DNA from: a virus
IMG/VR virus record: IMGVR_UViG_3300025585_000122
Coordinates: 1 to 31,008 of that record
DNA length: 31,008 nucleotides
Direction: 5' to 3' (one strand)
Shown here: positions 24,658 to 31,008 of the stretch, piece by piece
Layout of the letters: every line of letters begins with the position of its first letter
Position numbering within the stretch: the first letter of the stretch is position 1
The notes under the pieces: generated by a model
Told to the model about the DNA's origin: nothing
Database searches by the model: none
What the model saw: the letters and a program-made list of their open reading frames with translations, nothing else
Made by a program: the position numbers and the translations under genes

Positions 24658-25520
24658 CTGTAGAAAAAGAAGCAGAGTCTGAGTACATAGTATTTTGTCC
24701 GTTTCACTCAAACCATAGAACACCTGCTGGAGAAATAAATAAGTTTAGTGGATTGTTTTTTTGTTTTTCTTGCAGCAAGACGGCAGACTTAGTAGAACTT
24801 GTAATGCATTTTTCTAATAGAACATATTTTGAGGCTGTTAGATTTATTAAGAGTAAAGAGGTTGAAACAGATATTTTATCTGAGGTAAATTATAAGTTAG
24901 TTGAAAAAGAAGAGTGGACAGAGTTTGATATTTCTGTTGTAGATAGATTGCACGAACAAGCACTAGTTTCTGAAAGAGCAAAAGATTATTTTATTAGAAG
25001 AAAGATTACTAAAGATTCTGTAATTAAATTCAAACTTGGTTACTCTGAAAATCAGGACATGATATCAATACCAGTATATAACCATGAAGGTTTATGTGTT
25101 GGCTTTGTAGCAAGATCAGTTGAAGGTAAAGAATTTAAGAATACGACCAAACTACCCAAATCTAAATTATTATTTAATTTAAATAGAGTTAAAACTGCAT
25201 CTAAGGTTTATGTAGTGGAATCATCATTTGATGCCATTAGATTAGATCAGGTTGGTTTTCCAGCAGTCGCTACATTGGGTGCAAATGTATCATCCAAACA
25301 AATAGATTTGCTTCAAAGGTACTTTAGTGATATAATTATTATTGCTGATAACGATGAGGCAGGCGGTAACATGAAAGAAAAGATAGTCGAAAGATTAAGT
25401 GGGAGTGTTACCGTAATTAACTTAGATAAACAATATAAAGATATAGGCGATATGGACGATAAGTCAATAAAAGAATTGGAATACCAATTTGACAAATCAA
25501 TACTGTCTATGCTAAACTAG
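24576..25520 (+). CDS. dnaG: DNA primase, DnaG-type
   Basis: A 314-residue primase. The zinc-binding domain comes first: CPFH at residues 41-44 and CFSC at about 63-66, the standard CHC2 arrangement with a spacing of 18 residues. The TOPRIM catalytic fold follows, with the acidic motif VYVVESSFDAI near residue 211-221 (a glutamate in the position of the usual E-G-x-x-D start) and IIADNDEAGG near 255-264 as the metal-binding D-x-D. No helicase domain is fused, so it must work with the DnaB-type protein upstream. It starts 82 bases inside the previous gene in a different frame; GGGAG (24559-24563) lies 12 bases upstream. It ends 20 bases before the SSB gene, and the SSB promoter is buried in its last codons. 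Confidence 0.92.
   Translation: MDTRNRRSEASVYTTSQVKRVLAGSGITVEKEAESEYIVFCPFHSNHRTPAGEINKFSGLFFCFSCSKTADLVELVMHFSNRTYFEAVRFIKSKEVETDILSEVNYKLVEKEEWTEFDISVVDRLHEQALVSERAKDYFIRRKITKDSVIKFKLGYSENQDMISIPVYNHEGLCVGFVARSVEGKEFKNTTKLPKSKLLFNLNRVKTASKVYVVESSFDAIRLDQVGFPAVATLGANVSSKQIDLLQRYFSDIIIIADNDEAGGNMKEKIVERLSGSVTVINLDKQYKDIGDMDDKSIKELEYQFDKSILSMLN
25489..25518 (+). promoter_or_regulatory. Sigma70-type promoter for the SSB gene, in the end of the primase gene
   Basis: TTGACA (25489-25494) is followed after 18 bases by TAAACT (25513-25518), preceded by TG (25510-25511), an extended -10. Transcription would begin near 25525, just before AAAGGAG (25529-25535) and the ATG at 25541. An extra promoter suits a protein needed in bulk. 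Confidence 0.58.
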
Positions 25521-25540
25521 AGAAAACAAAGGAGAAAACT

Positions 25541-26203
25541 ATGAGCGTTATTAAGGGATTAAAAAACATCAATGCCCTGCTCGACAAGAAAACAGATGAA
25601 ACAGGTCCAAAGGTTCGTTGGCTAAAGTTGGCTGATGGACAAGCAGTAAAGATTCGATTCATTGAAGAATTGGATGAGGACTCAGCAAATTATAACGAGA
25701 AGCGTGGCCTTGCTCTTGTTGTTAAAGAACATACAAATCCAAAGGACTACAAGCGTAAGGCTGTAGATACACTTGATACAGAAGGTCGTGACTGGGCTGA
25801 AGAGATGTATCGTAAGGATCCAAAGGGTAATAGCGGATGGCGTGGTCGTCTTCGTTTTTACTGTAATGTTCTTGTAGACGACGGCATTGAGGAAAAGCCC
25901 TATGTTGCAATTTGGTCTATGGGAGTAAGCAAGCAATCTGCATTTAATACTATTCGTGAGTATGCACTTGAAACAGGAAGCATCTCAAACATTGTTTGGA
26001 AGTTAAAGCGTAATGGTCAGGGAACTGAAACATCATACACTTTGATTCCTTCTGCTCCAGATAAGGAGCCTTTTAACTGGGAAGGCATTGAACCATATCC
26101 ACTAGAGAAGGCATTGCGTCGTGTTCCATATGCGGAACAAGAAGCATTCTATCTAGGATTTGATTCGCCTTCATCTACATCAGCGACGAACATCGACTGG
26201 TAG
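25541..26203 (+). CDS. Single-stranded DNA-binding protein, phage type
   Basis: A 220-residue protein with AAAGGAG six bases before its ATG. It has the composition of phage SSBs of the gp32/gp2.5 kind: a basic, mixed N-terminal part (LKLADGQAVKIRFIEELDED), an OB-like core rich in Trp, Tyr, Arg and Lys (GWRGRLRFYCNVLVDDGIEE), and a central segment ending VWKLKRNGQGTETSYTLIPS. The single cysteine excludes a zinc site like that in T4 gp32. The C-terminus ends in small polar residues rather than a classical acidic tip, unusual for SSBs that contact partner proteins this way. Most arginine codons are CGT, as in the capsid and tail tube genes, indicating high expression. It lies between primase and polymerase, consistent with its role at the fork. 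Confidence 0.78.
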   Translation: MSVIKGLKNINALLDKKTDETGPKVRWLKLADGQAVKIRFIEELDEDSANYNEKRGLALVVKEHTNPKDYKRKAVDTLDTEGRDWAEEMYRKDPKGNSGWRGRLRFYCNVLVDDGIEEKPYVAIWSMGVSKQSAFNTIREYALETGSISNIVWKLKRNGQGTETSYTLIPSAPDKEPFNWEGIEPYPLEKALRRVPYAEQEAFYLGFDSPSSTSATNIDW

Positions 26204-26206
26204 TAG

Positions 26207-29200
26207 ATGAACTACGTACCACTTCATTTACATACCCACTTTTCACTATTCGATGGTATTGGGTTGCCATCAGAATATGTTGACCGTGCTATAAAGTTGG
26301 GTATGCCTGCAGTATCAATTACAGACCATGGCTCCCTTTCTGGCCACAGAGAAATGTATCGTATTGCTAAAGCAAGTGGTATAAAGCCTATTCTTGGCAT
26401 AGAAGGTTATATGTGTGAAGATCGCTTTGATCAAAGAGATAAAGGCGAACGAACCGATCAATTAGATATGGTTTATAACCATATAATCCTTCTAGCCAAG
26501 AACAAGGTAGGCTTAGAAAATTTAAATAAACTAAACGAAATTGCTTGGACAGAAGGTTATTATAAGAAGCCAAGAATAGATTTTGAAGTTTTGTCTAAAT
26601 ATAAGGAAGGCATTATTGTGTCTTCTGCCTGTCCAAGTGGAATTGTTGCTAAGTCAATCGAACTTGGCGAACTTGGAATGGCAAAGAAATATATTAAATG
26701 GTTTAAAGAAGAATTTGGTGATGATTATTATCTTGAGGTTATGCCACATAACGATGAATCAATTAACAGAACAATTCTACAGTTAGCAGATGAATTTAAG
26801 ATTAAGCCAATTGTAACTCCAGACTGTCATCATGTTGATAAATCACAAAAAGAGATTCAAGAGTTAAAGTTAATTCTTAATACTTATTCTAATAAGATTC
26901 AAAAAGATGCTACATATGAAAAATCTAAAAAGCAAGGCGATTTAATGAAGCGACTAGATTACTTATATGGTGCAGACAGACAGATGTCATTTAATAAGTT
27001 TGATATCCATCTACTGTCATATGAGGAAATCAAAGAGGCTATGGAAAAGCAGGCGGTATGGAGAACTGATATTTATGAAAATACAATCGACCTTGCCAAT
27101 AAGATTGAAGACTATGATATACAAGATGGACTAAACCTATTGCCAGTTCAATATAAAAATCCAGATAAGCAATTAAAAGAACTTGCTATGGAGGGCTTAA
27201 AGGATAAGGGTCTTGATACTAATCAAGAATATCTTGATAGACTTGAGGAAGAACTAAAGGTTATTAAAGATAAAAACTTTGGACCTTACTTCCTTGTTGT
27301 TCAAAGCATGATTTCATGGGCTAAAAAAGAAGGCATCATGGTTGGTCCAGGTCGTGGATCATCTGCTGGTTCTTTATTGTGTTACGCACTGGGTATTACT
27401 GATATTGATCCATTAAAACATGGCCTATTGTTTTTTCGTTTTATTAATCCAGAGCGTAATGACTTCCCAGATATTGATACTGATATTCAAGATTCTCGTC
27501 GTGATGAAGTAAAAGATTATCTTGTTAGACAATATAAGCATGTTGCATCTATTGCTACATTCTTAGAATTTAAAGATAAGGGTGTTGTAAGAGATGTTGC
27601 TCGTGCATTAAACATACCATTAGTAGATGTCAATAAAGTTTTAAAGTTAGTAGACACTTGGGATGAATATTGTTCATCAAAAACTACTGCTTGGTTTAGA
27701 GAAAAATATCCAGAGGTGGAACAATATGGAGAACAACTTCGTGGTCGTATTAGGGGTACTGGCATTCACGCTGCTGGTGTTGTCACTAGTAAAAATCCTA
27801 TTTTTAGGTACGCACCGATGGAAACACGCAATTCTCCTGGTAGCGATGATCGCATACCAGTTGTGGCGGTTGACATGGAAGAGGCTGAAAAAATCGGACT
27901 CATCAAAATCGATGCACTTGGTCTTAAAACCTTAAGCGTTATTAATGATACATTAAAGATTATTAAGGAACGAGAAGGTACTGATATTAATCTTTTAGAC
28001 ATAGACATGGAAGATCAAAAGGTTTATCAGATGTTATCTGAAGGGTACACAAAGGGCGTCTTCCAATGTGAAGCAACACCATATACAAACCTTCTTGTAA
28101 AGATGGGTGTAAAAAATCTAGCAGAACTTTCAGCATCAAATGCTCTTGTTCGTCCAGGTGCCATGAACACTATCGGTAAAGATTATATTGAGCGTAAGCA
28201 CGGCAGACAGGCAGTAAACTACCTTCATCAAACTATGAAGCCTTTTACAGAAGAAACATATGGGTGTATCCTATATCAAGAACAGGTTATGCAAGCCTGT
28301 GTTCAACTAGGAGGAATGTCATGGTCTGAGGCCGACAAGGTTCGTAAGATCATTGGTAAAAAGAAGGATGCTAGAGAGTTTGATGCGTTTCGTGATAGGT
28401 TCGTTGATGGTGCTTCTAAGTTTGTTAGTCCTAATCAGGCTCGTGATTTATGGCATGACTTTGAAGCGCATGCGGGTTATTCGTTCAACAAGTCTCATGC
28501 GGTTGCTTATTCTACGCTCTCGTATTGGACGGCATGGCTAAAGTATTATTATCCAATTGAGTTTATGTACTCATTGCTAAAAAATGAAAGGGACAAGGAT
28601 GCACGAACTGAATATCTTATTGAAGCGAAAAGAATGGGGATTAGCATTAAACTACCTCACATTAACGATTCGGATATTGATTTTAAAATTGAGGGTAAGG
28701 GTATTCGGTTTGGACTCTCGGGGATCAAGTTTATCTCTGATAAGATTGCAGAACGATATATATCGGCACGACCTTTTAAGTCTTTCGAGGAAGTTAAAGC
28801 CTTTACATTTACGAAAGGTAATGGAGTCAACAGCAGAGCACTTGAAGCCCTAAGAATTATTGGTGCTGCAACATTCCCAGATAATCCAAGAAATGATGAT
28901 GAATTAAGAGAAAATCTTTATGAGTATTTAGGTTTACCAGAATTTACACAAACAGTTCCATCACATTATCACGCATTTATAAATCCTGTAGAAGACTTTG
29001 AAGAAAAGGGATCATTCATTCTTATGGGAATGGTTAAAGGTATTAAGCGTGGTAAGGGTTGGTCTCGTGTTGAAATCTTAGATAAGACAGGAAGTATTGG
29101 TGTATTTGATGAAGAGCAAACTACGATTGAGGCTGGACGAAGTTATATTGCACTCTGTTCTGATAATAGAATTGTCAGTGCTGTTCCTGTGGACGAGATA

Positions 29201-29485
29201 AAAAATTCAGATGCTGCATTGATTAAGTTTTTAAATTATAGAATGTTGCCTTACAAGGATGATGAGTTGTTTGTGGTATCCTTTAAACCTAGGATAACGA
29301 AAGCAGGAAAGAAGATGGCATCGCTGACTCTAGCAGATACATCTAGAGAACTTCATCCAGTAACAGTATTTCCTACTGCATTTGCCAAAGCATACATGAA
29401 GATTGAAGAAGGCCATGCATATAAGTTTGAATTAGGTAAAACTAAAGACGGTACAGTAATATTGGAGGATATAAATGTCAGTTAG
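26207..29485 (+). CDS. dnaE: DNA polymerase III alpha subunit, DnaE-type
   Basis: A 1092-residue replicative polymerase. The ATG follows two TAG codons in a row (26201-26206) and has no ribosome binding site, so coupled translation from the SSB gene is likely. The PHP domain (residues 1-~280) has HLHTHF, ITDHG, GIEGY, PHND, PDCHH and FDIHLL, apparently a full metal-ligand set. The palm has GPGRGSSAGS near 380 and PDIDTD near 421 (two catalytic aspartates), with the third in KIDALGLKTL near 568. FNKSHAVAYS lies near 763. The end has an OB-like fold near 935-985 (GMVKGIKRGKGWSRVEILDK) and a second, classical one near 1020-1085 (KAGKKMASLTLADTS). The tau-binding domain of cellular alpha is missing. 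The stop lies 11 bases inside the recombinase gene. Confidence 0.95.
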   Translation: MNYVPLHLHTHFSLFDGIGLPSEYVDRAIKLGMPAVSITDHGSLSGHREMYRIAKASGIKPILGIEGYMCEDRFDQRDKGERTDQLDMVYNHIILLAKNKVGLENLNKLNEIAWTEGYYKKPRIDFEVLSKYKEGIIVSSACPSGIVAKSIELGELGMAKKYIKWFKEEFGDDYYLEVMPHNDESINRTILQLADEFKIKPIVTPDCHHVDKSQKEIQELKLILNTYSNKIQKDATYEKSKKQGDLMKRLDYLYGADRQMSFNKFDIHLLSYEEIKEAMEKQAVWRTDIYENTIDLANKIEDYDIQDGLNLLPVQYKNPDKQLKELAMEGLKDKGLDTNQEYLDRLEEELKVIKDKNFGPYFLVVQSMISWAKKEGIMVGPGRGSSAGSLLCYALGITDIDPLKHGLLFFRFINPERNDFPDIDTDIQDSRRDEVKDYLVRQYKHVASIATFLEFKDKGVVRDVARALNIPLVDVNKVLKLVDTWDEYCSSKTTAWFREKYPEVEQYGEQLRGRIRGTGIHAAGVVTSKNPIFRYAPMETRNSPGSDDRIPVVAVDMEEAEKIGLIKIDALGLKTLSVINDTLKIIKEREGTDINLLDIDMEDQKVYQMLSEGYTKGVFQCEATPYTNLLVKMGVKNLAELSASNALVRPGAMNTIGKDYIERKHGRQAVNYLHQTMKPFTEETYGCILYQEQVMQACVQLGGMSWSEADKVRKIIGKKKDAREFDAFRDRFVDGASKFVSPNQARDLWHDFEAHAGYSFNKSHAVAYSTLSYWTAWLKYYYPIEFMYSLLKNERDKDARTEYLIEAKRMGISIKLPHINDSDIDFKIEGKGIRFGLSGIKFISDKIAERYISARPFKSFEEVKAFTFTKGNGVNSRALEALRIIGAATFPDNPRNDDELRENLYEYLGLPEFTQTVPSHYHAFINPVEDFEEKGSFILMGMVKGIKRGKGWSRVEILDKTGSIGVFDEEQTTIEAGRSYIALCSDNRIVSAVPVDEIKNSDAALIKFLNYRMLPYKDDELFVVSFKPRITKAGKKMASLTLADTSRELHPVTVFPTAFAKAYMKIEEGHAYKFELGKTKDGTVILEDINVS

Positions 29486-30488
29486 CCTTGAAGATGTATT
29501 AGCACAACTAAATCCAAAATTAAGAAAGAATATTCTTGTAGGTGATGAAGTACCAAAAACAGAGTATGCAGCAACACCAAGTTTTGGGTTAAATCGTGCA
29601 CTAAATGGTGGCCTGCCCTACGGTAGACAAGTTCTCATTTGGGGAAGTAAGTCAAGCGCAAAATCATCTTTATGCCTTCAAACAATTGCTTTAGCGCAAA
29701 AAGAAGGAAAGATCTGTGCATGGATTGATGCAGAAATGTCATACGACAAAGAGTGGGCAGAAAAGTTAGGCGTAGATACCTCAAAACTAATTGTTTCACA
29801 AGCAAGAACTATTAATGAAATGGTCGATGTTGGAGTAAACCTAATTGAGGCTGGAGTTGATATAATTGTTGTTGACTCAATTACCTCTTTGCTTCCAGCA
29901 ATTTATTTTGAAAAAGATTCATCAGAATTAAAGCAGTTAGAAAATACAAAGCAAATTGGTGCAGAGTCTCGTGACTTTAGTAACGCTTGGAAGATGCTTA
30001 ACTATGCAAATAATAAGGTTAAGCCAACACTATTAATTCTTATTTCTCAATCTAGAAATAATATTAATGCAATGTACACAAGCCAGCAACCAACTGGTGG
30101 TCAGGCTACAAAGTTTTATTCTTCTACTGTTGTTAAACTATTTTCATCTGAATCAGATAATCAAGCGTTGAAAGGAAAGATATATGTTGGTGACAAGGCT
30201 ATTGAAGAGAAGATTGGTAGAAAGATTAGGTGGGAACTTCAATTTAGTAAAACTAGCCCTGCTTTTCAGTCTGGTGAATATGATTTCTATTTTAGAGGCG
30301 ATACTTTGGGCATTGATGGGGTCGCTGATCTTGTTGACACTGCTGAGTTAGTTGGTATTGTTGAAAGAACTGGAGCGTGGTATGTTCTCCCAGATGGATC
30401 AAAGGTTCAGGGTAGAGATGGATTTGTTAATAGAGTAAGAGAGGATCTTGATCTACAAGATATGATTAAGACTAAGATCAGTGGATAA
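29475..30488 (+). CDS. RecA/UvsX-type strand-exchange recombinase
   Basis: A 337-residue recombinase starting inside the polymerase end, with GGAGG at 29464-29468. The ATPase core has GSKSSAKSS as Walker A (near residue 56-64; alanine stands where RecA has glycine) and IIVVDSITSL as Walker B (near 134-143). The L2 DNA-binding loop is NNINAMYTSQQPTGGQATKF near 194-213. The C-terminal segment GIVERTGAWYVLPDG (near 297) is the signature of the RecA core, so the protein is a mix of RecA-like and UvsX-like features. T4 UvsX also departs from glycine at this point of its Walker A. It would coat DNA, promote strand exchange and support recombination-dependent replication or repair. It overlaps the next gene by eight bases. 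Confidence 0.9.
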   Translation: MSVSLEDVLAQLNPKLRKNILVGDEVPKTEYAATPSFGLNRALNGGLPYGRQVLIWGSKSSAKSSLCLQTIALAQKEGKICAWIDAEMSYDKEWAEKLGVDTSKLIVSQARTINEMVDVGVNLIEAGVDIIVVDSITSLLPAIYFEKDSSELKQLENTKQIGAESRDFSNAWKMLNYANNKVKPTLLILISQSRNNINAMYTSQQPTGGQATKFYSSTVVKLFSSESDNQALKGKIYVGDKAIEEKIGRKIRWELQFSKTSPAFQSGEYDFYFRGDTLGIDGVADLVDTAELVGIVERTGAWYVLPDGSKVQGRDGFVNRVREDLDLQDMIKTKISG

Positions 30489-30657
30489 GTACACAATATT
30501 TGAAGGAAAATTTCCTTGCAAAACTTGTAAAAAAGAAGTAAAAACTATCAGGGTATACATATCAACTGGGATGGCATCCTGGATGTGTCAAGATAAGCAT
30601 TTATCAGAAGTTCAATTGTTTAAGGTTGGATATAAGAAAGTCAAAAGAAATGACTGA
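30481..30657 (+). CDS. Small zinc-finger-like protein (GTG start)
   Basis: A 58-residue protein whose GTG start (30481) lies inside the recombinase stop region and whose stop overlaps the next gene by eight bases. It begins DKYTIFEGKFPCKTCKKEVK and has CKTC at residues 13-16, then a basic strand (KTIRVYISTGMASWMCQDKH) with one more cysteine (36) and a histidine (40): C-x2-C and C-x3-H, a plausible zinc site. It ends with a basic helix. The frame is open, in close coupling with both neighbours, and has the amino acid composition of a real protein, so I regard it as a gene although it is short. A small zinc-binding accessory of recombination or transcription is a natural expectation, but no family is recognised. 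Confidence 0.68.
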   Translation: MDKYTIFEGKFPCKTCKKEVKTIRVYISTGMASWMCQDKHLSEVQLFKVGYKKVKRND

Positions 30658-30940
30658 AAAAAACGAAAGTAAAAGGTTAGGGGCAAAGCAGCACAAAAAT
30701 TCTGGTAGAAATACTAAGAAGGGCGATGCTACTTGGGGAAACTTTACTGTAGATTTTAAAGAAAACTCAAAATCTTTTACACTAAATCAGGATGTATGGG
30801 CTAAAGCAACCACAGATGCTATACGAAATGGCAATGATCCAGCCATCGTAGTGGTACTTGGTGAGGGGTCTAAAAAGGTAAGACTTGCTATAATAGAGTT
30901 AGAACTACTAGAACAGATGGTGAATAATGGAACAGAATAA
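30650..30940 (+). CDS. PD-(D/E)xK nuclease / Holliday-junction-resolvase-like protein
   Basis: I choose the ATG at 30650, which overlaps the preceding TGA; an in-frame ATG at 30626 lies inside that gene. The 96-residue protein has a basic, glycine/asparagine-rich start (KRLGAKQHKNSGRNTKK), then GD at residues 25-26 and VDFKENSKSFTL at 34-45. This is the layout of a PD-(D/E)xK active site (G-D, then D-x-K on a strand), followed by a helix (WAKATTDAIRNG) and a closing strand (PAIVVVLGEG). Small phage resolvases of the RecB-like or Hjc-like class show this outline. It directly follows the recombinase, which suits a function on junctions formed by it. The first acidic residue is conserved as D rather than in a perfect consensus, so the call is probable, not certain. 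Confidence 0.55.
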   Translation: MTEKNESKRLGAKQHKNSGRNTKKGDATWGNFTVDFKENSKSFTLNQDVWAKATTDAIRNGNDPAIVVVLGEGSKKVRLAIIELELLEQMVNNGTE

Positions 30941-31008
30941 TACAACACTAGAAATGATTAACGGTTTGTCAGAAATAGCAGAATATATGGAGGATGATGA
31001 GTTAACCG
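30927..31008 (+). CDS. Start of an unknown gene (partial at right edge)
   Basis: An ATG at 30927 overlaps the previous gene by 14 bases and opens a frame that stays open to the window end (27 codons and one base). It begins MEQNNTTLEMINGLSEIAEY, acidic and helical. The AGATGGTGAATA upstream contains only a weak ribosome binding site. The tight overlap with the nuclease-like gene follows the habit of this operon, so it is likely real. The visible part does not allow a family assignment. Confidence 0.55.
   Translation, partial: MEQNNTTLEMINGLSEIAEYMEDDELT

Overview
The window is one contiguous piece of a tailed-phage genome. Every convincing gene is on the + strand, the genes are tightly packed (many stop/start overlaps of the TAATG and ATGA type), and the base composition is AT-rich. 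There is a tail tape measure protein and no tail-sheath gene, so a long, non-contractile (siphovirus) tail is the best reading. Several genes appear to start directly at the transcription start, a few bases after a TATAAT box and without a ribosome binding site. Such leaderless messages are common in Actinobacteria. Together with a DnaE-type polymerase III alpha subunit this makes an actinobacterial host plausible, perhaps a low-GC one, but the host is not proven by this sequence.

Layout. 1-3443: end of the major capsid protein gene, a terminator, a new promoter, then head completion and neck genes (capsid-adjacent unknown, head-to-tail adaptor, stopper, neck/tail completion, tail terminator). 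3444-5257: major tail protein with its own promoter and terminator, then two related tail-assembly chaperone genes, each with its own promoter. 5280-14132: a very large tape measure gene (2950 aa). 14132-21893: distal tail, hub and minor tail proteins, including a 1459-aa hub-like protein, a fibronectin-III-like protein and a last small beta-rich protein with its own promoter. 21893-22572: a zinc-ribbon protein and a helix-turn-helix protein, overlapping, at the border between modules. 22587-31008: replication and recombination module: two small unknowns, DnaB-type helicase, an unknown, DnaG-type primase, single-stranded DNA-binding protein, DnaE-type polymerase, RecA/UvsX-type recombinase, a small zinc-finger-like protein, a PD-(D/E)xK nuclease/resolvase-like protein, and the start of another gene.

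How the parts work together. The structural module makes the neck and tail: chaperones coat the tape measure while the major tail protein polymerises to a length set by the tape measure, and the terminator, completion and stopper proteins close the tail and join it to the head. The replication module supplies most parts of a self-contained fork (helicase, primase, SSB, polymerase) plus strand exchange and a possible junction nuclease. No holin, endolysin, integrase, portal or terminase gene is in the window.

Most notable observations. (1) The tail chaperone products that many phages make from one message by ribosomal frameshifting appear here as two separate genes, one long (G+T-like) and one short (G-like), each with its own promoter. 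(2) Structural-gene promoters share an extended -10 motif TG(G/T)TATA(A/C)T without a recognisable -35 box, whereas two replication-module promoters have a full TTGACA -35. (3) The tape measure predicts an unusually long tail, near 440 nm. (4) The recombinase Walker A motif has alanine in place of the usual glycine, and the polymerase keeps what looks like a full metal-binding PHP domain plus two OB-like folds. No intergenic gap exceeds about 100 bases; I saw no tRNA, CRISPR array or insertion sequence.
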